The position numbers and the translations under genes are program-made. The notes beneath the pieces were generated by a model. That model was not told the origin of the DNA. It did not search any database and saw only the letters and a program-made list of their open reading frames with translations. A stretch of DNA of 64,000 nt, taken from contig NZ_JANHLD010000001.1 of the NCBI RefSeq assembly GCF_028682455.1, forward strand, positions 62,001-126,000, written 5' to 3'. Below are positions 18,155-26,770 of this stretch, piece after piece. How positions within the stretch are numbered: position 1 is the first letter of the stretch; each line of letters opens with the position of its first letter. This DNA is from Pseudomonas putida (GTDB lineage Bacteria; Pseudomonadota; Gammaproteobacteria; Pseudomonadales; Pseudomonadaceae).

Positions 18155-19648
18155 ATGTTCGAATCCGCTGAAATTGGTCACACCATCGACAAAGAGACGT
18201 ACGAGGCCGAGGTACCGGCGCTGCGTGAAGCCTTGCTCGAAGCGCAGTTCGAGCTCAAGCAGCAGTCGCGTTTTCCAGTGATCGTTTTGATCAATGGCAT
18301 TGAAGGCGCCGGCAAGGGTGAAACGGTAAAGCTGCTCAATGAGTGGATGGACCCGCGCCTGATCGAAGTGCGCACCTTTGACCAGCAGACCGATGAAGAA
18401 CTTGCCCGTCCACCGGCCTGGCGCTACTGGCGCGCCCTGCCGGCGAAGGGGCGCATGGGTATATTTTTCGGCAACTGGTATAGCCAGATGCTGCAGGGTC
18501 GCGTTCATGGCCACTTCAAGGATGCCGTGCTCGACCAGGCCATTCGCGGCGCCGAGCGCCTGGAAGAAATGCTCTGCGATGAAGGCGCCCTGATCTTCAA
18601 GTTCTGGTTCCACCTGTCCAAGAAGCAGATGAAAGCCCGGCTCAAGGCGCTGCGGGACGATCCGCTGCACAGTTGGCGCATCAGCCCCCTGGATTGGCAG
18701 CAGTCGGAAACCTACGATCGCTTCGTGCGCTTCGGCGAGCGGGTGTTGCGCCAGACCAGTCGCGACTATGCACCCTGGCATGTCATCGAAGGGGTCGATC
18801 CTCATTACCGCAGCCTGGCGGTAGGTCGCATTCTGCTTGACGGGCTGCAGACCGCACTCAAGGTCAAGCATGCCCCGGTGCACATGGCCAACATTGCCCC
18901 GTTGAGCCACGCCATCGACGAGCGCAGCCTGCTCGCCAGCCTGGACCTGACCCTGCAACTGAGCAAGAGCGACTACCAGGAACAGCTGATTGTCGAGCAG
19001 GCCCGGCTGGCAGGGCTGCTGCGCGACAAGCGCATGCGCCGTCACGCGCTGATAGCGGTTTTCGAAGGCAACGACGCAGCAGGCAAGGGCGGCGCCATTC
19101 GCCGTGTGGCGGACGCGCTGGACCCGCGCCAGTACCGCATCGTGCCGATCGCGGCGCCGACCGAGGAGGAACGTGCGCAACCTTACTTGTGGCGTTTTTG
19201 GCGACACCTTCCGGCTCGGGGCAAGTTCACCGTGTTCGACCGCTCCTGGTACGGCCGGGTGCTGGTGGAGCGGGTCGAAGGGTTTTGCAGTCAAGCCGAC
19301 TGGATGCGGGCCTATGGCGAGATCAACGATTTTGAAGAGCAGTTGGTCAGCGCCGGTGTGGTGGTGGTCAAGTTCTGGCTGTCGATCGACCAGCAGACCC
19401 AGCTGGAGCGCTTCCAGGAACGTGAACTGACGCCGTTCAAGCGCTTCAAGATCACTGAGGAAGACTGGCGTAACCGCGACAAGTGGGATCAGTACGCCGA
19501 GGCGGTGGGGGATATGGTCGACCGTACCAGCACCGAGATCGCACCTTGGACCCTGGTAGAGGCCAATGACAAGCGCTGGGCGCGGGTGAAGGTGCTGCGC
19601 ACCATCAATGATGCGCTGGAGGCGGCGTTCAAGCGCGACAAGAAGTAG
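18155..19648 (+). CDS. pap: Polyphosphate:AMP phosphotransferase (double-domain PPK2)
   Basis: A 497-residue class II PPK2 with two tandem kinase-like domains. Walker A is INGIEGAGKGET at residues 47-57 and GNDAAGKGGA at 305-314, with a catalytic-lid RSWYGR in the second half. The family phosphorylates AMP to ADP with polyphosphate. In two-domain enzymes the C-terminal half carries the activity; the first half here lacks the RSWYGR form (it has GNWYSQ), fitting that rule. The ATG at 18155 is preceded by GTAGGGAG. Confidence 0.92.
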   Translation: MFESAEIGHTIDKETYEAEVPALREALLEAQFELKQQSRFPVIVLINGIEGAGKGETVKLLNEWMDPRLIEVRTFDQQTDEELARPPAWRYWRALPAKGRMGIFFGNWYSQMLQGRVHGHFKDAVLDQAIRGAERLEEMLCDEGALIFKFWFHLSKKQMKARLKALRDDPLHSWRISPLDWQQSETYDRFVRFGERVLRQTSRDYAPWHVIEGVDPHYRSLAVGRILLDGLQTALKVKHAPVHMANIAPLSHAIDERSLLASLDLTLQLSKSDYQEQLIVEQARLAGLLRDKRMRRHALIAVFEGNDAAGKGGAIRRVADALDPRQYRIVPIAAPTEEERAQPYLWRFWRHLPARGKFTVFDRSWYGRVLVERVEGFCSQADWMRAYGEINDFEEQLVSAGVVVVKFWLSIDQQTQLERFQERELTPFKRFKITEEDWRNRDKWDQYAEAVGDMVDRTSTEIAPWTLVEANDKRWARVKVLRTINDALEAAFKRDKK

Positions 19649-19663
19649 CAAGGTGGGAGAAAA

Positions 19664-19685
19664 CTGTGGGGGCCTGCCTCCACAG
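19664..19685. repeat. Short hairpin, degenerate REP-like
   Basis: The arms CTGTGG and CCACAG enclose a GC-rich loop, followed by GAGTGGGCTTGCCCTGCGAAG, reminiscent of the Pseudomonas REP core. It may help terminate pap transcription, but there is no strong T run. Confidence 0.4.
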
Positions 19686-19820
19686 TTGGAGTGGGCTTGC
19701 CCTGCGAAGCTGAACTGAGGGAATGAAGTACTGAAATCTTTTCCGCAATTGTACCTGTCGGTCCTCCGTACCCTCCCCGTAGAATTCAGCCTTCCCCACC
19801 ACCGGGTAATTGAGGCTGGT

Positions 19821-20777
19821 ATGCACATTTCTTCCGGACGCTGGGTCTATGGCCTGTCGTTATCGCTATTGACGGCCTTGCTCTGGGGCATTCTGCCGAT
19901 CAAGCTCAAGCAGGTACTGCAGGTGATGGACCCGATCACCGTGACCTGGTTTCGTCTTTTGGTATCCGGTGGCCTGCTATTCGCCTGGTTGGCGGCAAGC
20001 AGGCGGCTGCCTTCGTTCAACGGCCTCGGTCGCAAGGGCTGGGGGCTGGTGGCGCTGGCCACCTGTGGGTTGGTTGGCAACTACGTGCTGTACCTGATGG
20101 GGCTCAACCTGCTCAGCCCCGGCACTGCGCAACTGGTGGTGCAATTGGGGCCGGTTTTGCTGCTGGTTGCCAGTGTGTTCCTGTTCAAGGAGCGCTTCAC
20201 CTTCGGTCAAGGCATGGGCCTGGTCATCCTGCTCACGGGCTTCGGTCTGTTTTTCAATCAGCGCCTGGATGAGCTGTTGACCTCCTTGAGTGTCTACACC
20301 ACGGGGGTGCTGACCATTGTGCTGGCAACCACCATCTGGGTGTTCTACGCCCTGAGCCAGAAGCAGTTGTTGACGGTGTGGAATTCGCTGCAGGTGATGA
20401 TGGTGATCTACCTCTGCTGCGCTGCATTGCTCACTCCGTGGGTACATCCGCTTGAAGCGCTGCAGTTGAGCCCGTTGCAAGGCTGGCTGTTGCTTGCCTG
20501 TTGTCTCAATACCCTGGTGGCCTATGGCGCATTCGCTGAAGCGCTGGCTCATTGGGAAGCCTCGAAAGTCAGTGCCACCCTGGCGCTCACGCCGTTGGTG
20601 ACCTTTATCGCCGTGGCGCTGGCGGCCTGGTTCTGGCCTGATTATGTGCAGGCCGAGCAGATCAATACCCTGGGCTATATCGGTGCGATGGTGGTAGTGC
20701 TGGGCTCGGCGCTGACCGCGCTGGGGCCGTCGCTGATGGCCGGCTGGCGAGCCAGGCGCGTACGCCTGGCCCGGTGA
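19821..20777 (+). CDS. DMT family transporter (EamA)
   Basis: A 318-residue protein with ten predicted membrane helices in two EamA repeats, beginning with WVYGLSLSLLTALLWGILPIKLKQ. The family exports metabolites or amino acids; the substrate is unknown. The ATG at 19821 places the first helix at the usual position. It is convergent with fumC, with one base between the stops. Confidence 0.85.
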   Translation: MHISSGRWVYGLSLSLLTALLWGILPIKLKQVLQVMDPITVTWFRLLVSGGLLFAWLAASRRLPSFNGLGRKGWGLVALATCGLVGNYVLYLMGLNLLSPGTAQLVVQLGPVLLLVASVFLFKERFTFGQGMGLVILLTGFGLFFNQRLDELLTSLSVYTTGVLTIVLATTIWVFYALSQKQLLTVWNSLQVMMVIYLCCAALLTPWVHPLEALQLSPLQGWLLLACCLNTLVAYGAFAEALAHWEASKVSATLALTPLVTFIAVALAAWFWPDYVQAEQINTLGYIGAMVVVLGSALTALGPSLMAGWRARRVRLAR

Positions 20778-20778
20778 T

Positions 20779-22173
20779 TCAGCCTTTCTTGCCGGGTTCG
20801 AGCATATCCTGCGGGCGGACCCACTGGTCGAACTGCTGGTTGGTCAGGTAGCCCAGGGTGAGGGCTGCCTCACGCAGGGTGGTGCCTTCGCTGTAGGCCT
20901 TCTTGGCGATTTCGGCCGCTTTGTCGTAGCCGATATGCGGGTTCAGGGCCGTCACCAGCATCAACCCGCGCTCCAGGTGCGCGGCCATCTGCTCGGCATC
21001 CGGTTCGATACCGGCCACGCAGTGCTGCTGGAAATTGCTGCAGCCGTCGGCCAGCAGTTCGATGGACTGCAGCAGGTTGTGGATGATTACCGGCTTGAAC
21101 ACATTCAACTGCAGGTGCCCCTGGCTTGCGGCAAACCCGATGGCGGTGTCGTTGCCCAGTACCTGGCAGGCCAGCATCGACAGGGCTTCGCACTGGGTCG
21201 GGTTGACCTTGCCTGGCATGATCGAGCTGCCCGGTTCGTTCGCCGGCAAGCGCACTTCGGCGATACCGCCACGGGGGCCGGAGCCGAGCAGGCGCAGGTC
21301 GTTGGCCAGCTTCATCAGTGCCACCGCCAGGGTTTTCAGGCCGCCAGCCAGGGTGGTCAACGGCTCGTGGCCTGCCAGCGCAGCAAACTTGTTCGGTGCA
21401 GTGACGAAGGGCAGGCCGGAGAGGGCGGCGAGTTCGGCGGCAATGGCCTCGGCGAAACCGTGCGGGGCATTGAGCCCGGTGCCGACTGCGGTGCCACCCT
21501 GGGCCAACTCGCACACGGCCGGCAAGGCCGAGCGGATCGCCCGCTGGGCATAGTCGAGCTGGGCGACATAAGCCGAGATTTCCTGGCCGAAGGTGATCGG
21601 CGTGGCGTCCATCATGTGGGTGCGGCCGGTCTTCACCAGGTGCTGGTGGCGCGCTGCCAGCTCCGCAAGCCCGGACGACAGCTCGATGATCGCCGGCAGC
21701 AGCTTGTGCTGGACCGCCTGGGCGGCGGCAATGTGCATGGCGGTGGGGAAGCAGTCGTTGGAACTCTGGGAGCGATTGACGTGATCGTTGGGATGGACTG
21801 GAATCTTGCCACCCCGGCCTTTGCCGGCCAGCTCGTTGGCGCGTCCGGCGATCACTTCATTGACGTTCATGTTGCTCTGCGTACCGCTACCGGTCTGCCA
21901 GACGACGAGCGGGAACTGGTCGTCGAGCTGGCCGTCGAGCACTTCGTCGGCGGCCTGTTCGATCAGCCGGGCAATGTCGGCCGGCAGGTCTCCGTTGCGG
22001 TCGTTGACCCGTGCGGCGGCTTTCTTGATCAGTGCCAGCGCGTGCAGGACGGCCAGCGGCATGCGCTCCTTGCCGATGGCGAAGTTGATCAGCGAGCGTT
22101 GCGTCTGGGCACCCCAATAGGCCTGGTCAGGAACTTCGACCTGACCCAGGCTGTCAGTTTCGATACGGCTCAT
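20779..22173 (-). CDS. fumC: Fumarate hydratase class II
   Basis: A 464-residue iron-independent fumarase. The signature [11 protein letters not shown] is near residue 316, and the conserved [15 protein letters not shown] and [14 protein letters not shown] blocks are present. It interconverts fumarate and malate. Class II fumarases in pseudomonads are used under iron limitation or oxidative stress. Monocistronic by context. Confidence 0.95.
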   Translation of the reverse strand: MSRIETDSLGQVEVPDQAYWGAQTQRSLINFAIGKERMPLAVLHALALIKKAAARVNDRNGDLPADIARLIEQAADEVLDGQLDDQFPLVVWQTGSGTQSNMNVNEVIAGRANELAGKGRGGKIPVHPNDHVNRSQSSNDCFPTAMHIAAAQAVQHKLLPAIIELSSGLAELAARHQHLVKTGRTHMMDATPITFGQEISAYVAQLDYAQRAIRSALPAVCELAQGGTAVGTGLNAPHGFAEAIAAELAALSGLPFVTAPNKFAALAGHEPLTTLAGGLKTLAVALMKLANDLRLLGSGPRGGIAEVRLPANEPGSSIMPGKVNPTQCEALSMLACQVLGNDTAIGFAASQGHLQLNVFKPVIIHNLLQSIELLADGCSNFQQHCVAGIEPDAEQMAAHLERGLMLVTALNPHIGYDKAAEIAKKAYSEGTTLREAALTLGYLTNQQFDQWVRPQDMLEPGKKG

Positions 22174-22328
22174 ACTGCGCTCACTCCCTTGTGGTCTGAA
22201 TTCGCAGTTTAGGTCCCTTTTCGTCGCAGCGGTTCCATTGCTCGTCGACCCACTTGAGCGACGTGCCCGAGTCGGCGCAGAATGCTCTACTCTGGGGTAC
22301 TACCTCCTCTGCTAATGAAGGAATTCCG

Positions 22329-22853
22329 ATGACCCGTCTTCGCGCCCTTTGCACCGCTGTTGCGCTGGTCTGCGCCAGCGGCCAGGTGCTTGCCGATACC
22401 GCCAGCCACAACGCCAGTGCCGAAAAATTCCTCATGATGGCGCACGCTGACAAGCTCGGCACCCCGGTCTACATGCAGGTGCAACAGATGTTTGCCCAGC
22501 GTTTCGAACAGACCAAGGCCCCAGCCTCGAAAAAAGCCGTGCTCGACAGCTACCAGGCCAAGGCCAATGCCGCCCTGGACCAGGCCATCGGCTGGAACAA
22601 GCTGAAGCCGGACATGGTCAAGCTGTACACCAACACCTTTACCGAAAGCGAGCTCAAGGACCTGGTTGCCTTCTACCAGTCGCCCCTGGGCAAGAAAGTG
22701 CTGGAAAAAATGCCCCAGGTTACCCAGCAGTCGGCCCAGCTGACCCAGCAGAAACTGGAGAGCGCCGTGCCGGTGGTCAACAAGCTGCTGGCTGACATGA
22801 CCAAAGAACTCGACCCGAACGCCGGCAAGGCCGCCGCTCCGGCGAAGAAGTAA
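22329..22853 (+). CDS. Periplasmic DUF2059 protein
   Basis: A 174-residue protein with a signal peptide (MTRLRALCTAVALVCASG, cleavage near VLA-DT) and the DUF2059 core, including FTESELKDLVAFYQSPLGKK. The C-terminus is Lys/Ala-rich. No function is assigned. It lies 15 nt upstream of bolA and is probably in the same transcript. The ATG at 22329 follows GAAGGAATTCCG. Confidence 0.85.
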   Translation: MTRLRALCTAVALVCASGQVLADTASHNASAEKFLMMAHADKLGTPVYMQVQQMFAQRFEQTKAPASKKAVLDSYQAKANAALDQAIGWNKLKPDMVKLYTNTFTESELKDLVAFYQSPLGKKVLEKMPQVTQQSAQLTQQKLESAVPVVNKLLADMTKELDPNAGKAAAPAKK

Positions 22854-22868
22854 GTCGCGGAGCCGCCC

Positions 22869-23168
22869 ATGTCCATGCAGCAGAAGATCGAACAGAGCCT
22901 GGCCGCGCTCGCGCCGCAGCACCTTTCGGTGCTCGACGAAAGCCACATGCACAGCCGTGGGCAAGAAACCCACTACAAGGCCGTGCTGGTCAGCGAGCAG
23001 TTTGAAGGCCTGAACAGCGTCAAGCGCCACCAGAAGGTCTACGCCACCCTGGGTGAATTGATGGGGCAGTTTCATGCACTGGCCCTGCACACCTATACCC
23101 CTGAGGAATGGCTGAAGGTCGGCGCAGCACCGGCTTCACCCACCTGTGCAGGTGGTAGCAAACACTGA
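22869..23168 (+). CDS. bolA: BolA family protein
   Basis: A 99-residue BolA protein with the conserved DESHMHSRGQETHYKAVLVS and FEGLNSVKRHQKVYATLGELM regions. BolA proteins pair with monothiol glutaredoxins through a shared Fe-S cluster and influence cell shape and stress responses. A strong terminator follows 31 nt after the stop. Confidence 0.92.
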   Translation: MSMQQKIEQSLAALAPQHLSVLDESHMHSRGQETHYKAVLVSEQFEGLNSVKRHQKVYATLGELMGQFHALALHTYTPEEWLKVGAAPASPTCAGGSKH

Positions 23169-23199
23169 TTTCATCGTCAGGTTTTTGCTAGAATGTGCA

Positions 23200-23227
23200 A
23201 CGCGCCGCTCGTCGGCGCGTTTTTTTT
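23200..23227 (+). terminator. bolA rho-independent terminator, target of the group II intron
   Basis: An 8-bp stem ACGCGCCG/CGGCGCGT with a 5-nt loop is followed by seven to eight T residues. The group II intron begins at the end of the T run, the insertion position typical of IIC introns. Confidence 0.92.
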
Positions 23228-23695
23228 GTGTGCGCCAGGCATGGCGCGTTGCGCGTAAGCGCAACCCGCTTGGCTGTGGTGGCCAAGCGGGTGACTTGGA
23301 GGTGAAAGTCCTCTACACACCCGGCAAGGGGAAGTGTTAGCCGGAGGCAAGGGTGTCGCGGGTGACCGCGAATCTGAAGGAAGCCCGAGGCAAAATGCTG
23401 GCCTGACGAACAGGAAGCGGATAGAGGCGGCACAGCGGGGTGAGGTGGCACAAATCGCCAAAGCCCAATACTTGCACGGAACGCTGTGACGTAGATCCGA
23501 CAGGCATAAGCAGGAAGGTCGCGCGAATTACCCTGGGAGATCTGTACGTTTGCCATTGTGCTACCGCGCGTCGAAAGGCGACGGGATGAGCGTGCAGAAG
23601 TCAGCCGAAGCCGTAGTAAGTGGCGGTTAACCGCGCCACCAAGGGCCGAACAGGTTATGCCGCCAGTAGGCGTCGCCGTCTCGTTGGTAACCGTA

Positions 23696-25078
23696 ATGCA
23701 GAAATTTCCCACAGCGGAAACTGTCATCCCGAGCTCCGGCCAGAAGCCGAGGGTGACGCCTGACAGTGCAAAGGTATCGACGGCGTCCGTGACGTGGACG
23801 AACGCGGAGCCGGACACGCTGATGGAGCGGGTGCTTGCACCGGCCAACCTCAGACGTGCGTATCAACGCGTGGTCAGCAACAAGGGAGCACCGGGTGCCG
23901 ATGGCATGACGGTTGCTGACTTGGCGGGCTACGTGAGACAGTATTGGCCAACCCTCAAGGCCAGGTTACTGGCCGGTGAATACCAGCCCCAAGCAGTGCG
24001 AGCGGTTGAAATTCCCAAGCCGCAGGGCGGCACACGGCAACTGGGAATCCCCAGCGTCGTGGATCGCCTGATCCAGCAAGCACTGCAGCAGCAGCTCACA
24101 CCTATCTTCGACCCACTGTTCTCGGACTACAGCTATGGTTTTCGTCCGGGCAGAAGTACGCATCAAGCCATCGAGATGGCTCGTGCTCATGTGACAGCGG
24201 GACACCGCTGGTGCGTGGAACTCGATCTGGAGAAGTTTTTCGATCGGGTCAATCACGACATCCTCATGGCCTGCATCGAACGTCGGATCAAAGACAAGTG
24301 CGTACTCAGGCTTATCCGCCGCTACCTTGAAGCCGGGATCATGTCGGGCGGTGTCGTCAGCCCACGGCAGGAGGGGACGCCGCAAGGCGGCCCGCTTTCG
24401 CCGTTGCTGTCGAACATCCTGCTCGACGAACTCGACCGCGAGCTGGAGCGACGGGGCCATCGCTTCGTACGTTATGCCGATGATGCGAACATCTATGTAC
24501 GCAGTCCCCGGGCCGGCGAACGGGTGTTGGTCAGCGTCGAGCGCTTCCTGAGAGAACGTCTGAAGCTGACGGTGAACAGGAAGAAAAGCCAAGTGGCAAG
24601 GGCGTGGAAGTGCGACTACCTAGGCTATGGGATAAGCTGGCACCAGCAGCCAAGGCTGCGCGTGGCAAGGATGAGCCTAGACCGCTTACGCGACCGGCTC
24701 AGAATGCTGCTGCGCAGCGTACGGGCTCGCAAAATGGCGACTGTCATCGAGCGGATCAACCCCGTCCTGAGAGGCTGGGCTAGCTACTTCAAGCTCAGCC
24801 AGAGCAAGCGGCCGCTTGAGGAACTGGATGGTTGGGTCAGGCACAAACTCCGCTGCGTCATCTGGCGTCAATGGAAGCAGCCTCCCACGAGGCTGAGAAA
24901 CTTGATGCGCCTGGGGTTGAGCGAGGAGCGTGCCAACAAGTCAGCCTTCAATGGCCGAGGTCCATGGTGGAATTCGGGAGCGCAACATATGAACTACGCG
25001 CTGCCAAAGAAACTGTGGGACCGGCTCGGGCTGGTCTCGATACTGGATACGATTAACCGGCTTAGCCGCGTAACCTGA
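23696..25078 (+). CDS. ltrA: Group II intron reverse transcriptase/maturase (class C)
   Basis: A 460-residue intron-encoded protein. RT motifs are in order: GAPGADGMTV, IPSVVDRLIQQAL, YGFRPGRSTHQA, QGGPLSPLLSNILLDELD, and the catalytic YADD at residues 260-263. A maturase (X) domain follows (about 335-410, RGWASYFKLS), and the C-terminus carries NGRGPWWNSGAQHMN, typical of IIC proteins. No HNH endonuclease domain. The frame is open back to 23558, but related proteins begin near MQKFPTAETV, so ATG 23696 is preferred. The gene looks intact. Confidence 0.9.
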   Translation: MQKFPTAETVIPSSGQKPRVTPDSAKVSTASVTWTNAEPDTLMERVLAPANLRRAYQRVVSNKGAPGADGMTVADLAGYVRQYWPTLKARLLAGEYQPQAVRAVEIPKPQGGTRQLGIPSVVDRLIQQALQQQLTPIFDPLFSDYSYGFRPGRSTHQAIEMARAHVTAGHRWCVELDLEKFFDRVNHDILMACIERRIKDKCVLRLIRRYLEAGIMSGGVVSPRQEGTPQGGPLSPLLSNILLDELDRELERRGHRFVRYADDANIYVRSPRAGERVLVSVERFLRERLKLTVNRKKSQVARAWKCDYLGYGISWHQQPRLRVARMSLDRLRDRLRMLLRSVRARKMATVIERINPVLRGWASYFKLSQSKRPLEELDGWVRHKLRCVIWRQWKQPPTRLRNLMRLGLSEERANKSAFNGRGPWWNSGAQHMNYALPKKLWDRLGLVSILDTINRLSRVT

Positions 25079-25149
25079 ACCGCCGTGTACGGAACCGTAC
25101 GCACGGTGGTGTGAGAGGACGGCGGGTGTGAATCCGCCTCCTACTCGAT
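25079..25149 (+). ncRNA. Group II intron domains V and VI
   Basis: Domain V is the hairpin ACCGCCGTGTACGG with its return strand CCGTACGCACGGTGGT (about 25079-25112), carrying a CGC-type catalytic triad. Domain VI is the GGCGG/CCGCC hairpin (about 25119-25139) with an A-containing loop, leading to the 3' splice site CTACTCGAT. Confidence 0.75.
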
Positions 25150-25195
25150 CATCCGGTCCGCCCTTTGCGAGGGCGACCACCTGGAGAGTCTTTGC

Positions 25196-26134
25196 ATGAC
25201 CCAAGCTATCGTCGTGGCGGCGCTGTACAAATTCGTCACCCTGAAAGATTACGTCGAGCTGCGTGAGCCGCTGCTCGACAGCATGACCGCCAATGGCATC
25301 AAGGGCACCTTGCTGCTGGCCGAAGAAGGGATCAACGGCACGGTTTCCGGTACCCGTGAAGGTATCGACGGCCTGCTGGCGTGGCTGCGCAGCGATGCCC
25401 GCCTTGTGGATATCGACCACAAGGAATCCTACTGCGACGAACAACCGTTCTATCGCACCAAGGTCAAGCTCAAGAAAGAGATCGTCACCCTGGGCGTCGA
25501 GGGCGTGGATCCGAACCAAAAGGTCGGCACCTACGTCGAGCCCAAGGACTGGAACGCGCTGATCAGCGATCCGGAAGTGCTGTTGATCGACACCCGCAAC
25601 GACTACGAGGTGTCCATCGGCACCTTCGAGGGCGCGATCGATCCGAAAACCACCACCTTCCGCGAGTTCCCCGAGTACATCAAGGCCAACTTCGACCCGT
25701 CGCGGCACAAGAAAGTGGCGATGTTCTGCACTGGTGGCATCCGTTGCGAAAAAGCCTCCAGCTACATGCTCGGTGAAGGTTTCGAAGAGGTCTATCATCT
25801 TAAAGGCGGGATCCTGAAGTACCTCGAAGAGGTTCCGCAGGATGATAGCCGCTGGCAGGGCGACTGCTTCGTGTTCGACAACCGGGTCACCGTGCGTCAC
25901 GACCTGACCGAAGGCGATTACGACCAGTGCCATGCCTGCCGTACCCCGATCAGCGTGCAAGACCGTGCGTCCGAGCACTATTCGCCGGGTATCAGCTGCC
26001 CACATTGCTGGGACACCTTGAGCGAGAAGACCCGACGCAGCGCCATTGACCGGCAGAAGCAGATCGAGTTGGCCAAGGCCCGCAACATGCCGCACCCGAT
26101 CGGCCACAATTACCGTAAAGCTGCCGAGGCCTGA
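25196..26134 (+). CDS. trhO: tRNA uridine(34) hydroxylase TrhO
   Basis: A 312-residue protein of the YceA/TrhO family: an N-terminal ferredoxin-like domain and a rhodanese domain (about 125-225) with the active-site cysteine in [13 protein letters not shown], then a C-terminal cysteine-rich segment (CHACRTPI...CPHCWDTL). TrhO hydroxylates U34 to ho5U in tRNA using oxygen, feeding cmo5U/mcmo5U formation. Its upstream leader is now shared with the intron 3' end, so its promoter or read-through must lie within or beyond the intron. Confidence 0.93.
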   Translation: MTQAIVVAALYKFVTLKDYVELREPLLDSMTANGIKGTLLLAEEGINGTVSGTREGIDGLLAWLRSDARLVDIDHKESYCDEQPFYRTKVKLKKEIVTLGVEGVDPNQKVGTYVEPKDWNALISDPEVLLIDTRNDYEVSIGTFEGAIDPKTTTFREFPEYIKANFDPSRHKKVAMFCTGGIRCEKASSYMLGEGFEEVYHLKGGILKYLEEVPQDDSRWQGDCFVFDNRVTVRHDLTEGDYDQCHACRTPISVQDRASEHYSPGISCPHCWDTLSEKTRRSAIDRQKQIELAKARNMPHPIGHNYRKAAEA

Positions 26135-26137
26135 TTG

Positions 26138-26770
26138 ATGTCTGCACGCCTGCTCTATGTGATGGATCCGATGTGCTCCTGGTGCTGGGGGTTCGCCCCC
26201 GTGGCCCAGGCCCTGATCGCCCAGGCGCGTGACGCCGGGGTCGAAACCCACCTGGTGCCAGGTGGATTGCGCACAGGCAGCAGCGCGTTGGATGCATCGA
26301 CCCGGGGCTACATCCTGGAGCATTGGCAGGCGGTCAACGAGGCAACGGGCCAACCCTTCACCCTTGAGGGCGCGATGCCGGACGGCTTTGTCTACGACAC
26401 CGAACCTGCCTGCCGTGCCTTGGTGGCGGCCCGCGGCCTTGACCCGCAGCGCACCTGGGCCTTGCTTGGCGCGATCCAGCGAGCGTTCTACCAGGGTGGC
26501 GAAGACGTCACCCTTGCCCCGAAGCTGGTTGAGCTGGCCGTGCAGGCCGGTTTCGAGCGCTCGGCGTTTGCCGAGCGTTTTACCAGCACCGAAGTGCGGG
26601 CAGCCACTGCCGCCGACTTCACCTGGGTGCAGGATCTGGGAATCGCCGGCTTTCCCACCTTGCTTGCCGAGCGTAACGGGCAACTGGCCTTGCTGACCAA
26701 TGGCTACCAGCCCCTGGACTCCCTGAGCCCACTGCTCGGACGCTGGCTACAGCAGGCCGCCTGTGCTTGA
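26138..26770 (+). CDS. DsbA family thioredoxin-fold protein
   Basis: A 210-residue protein with a redox CSWC motif at residues 13-16 (MDPMCSWCWGF) and the cis-proline region GIAGFPTLLAE near 170. No signal peptide, so a cytoplasmic DsbA/FrnE-like oxidoreductase is likely. It starts 3 nt after trhO and overlaps the ABC transporter gene by 8 nt, so the three form an operon. Confidence 0.85.
   Translation: MSARLLYVMDPMCSWCWGFAPVAQALIAQARDAGVETHLVPGGLRTGSSALDASTRGYILEHWQAVNEATGQPFTLEGAMPDGFVYDTEPACRALVAARGLDPQRTWALLGAIQRAFYQGGEDVTLAPKLVELAVQAGFERSAFAERFTSTEVRAATAADFTWVQDLGIAGFPTLLAERNGQLALLTNGYQPLDSLSPLLGRWLQQAACA

Larger units (their letters stand above)
23230..25149 (+). mobile_element. Group IIC intron with its reverse transcriptase/maturase
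   Basis: About 1.92 kb. The 5' end fits the GUGYG consensus (GTGCGCC at 23230; GTGTG at 23228 also possible), followed at once by a GCGCC/GGCGC stem. Structured non-coding DNA runs to about 23,695, then the RT gene, then domains V and VI. The 3' end is CTACTCGAT at 25149. It lies directly behind the bolA terminator and in the same orientation as bolA and trhO. Insertion after terminator hairpins and the absence of an endonuclease domain in the RT identify class C. Boundaries are good to within a few bases. Confidence 0.85.
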
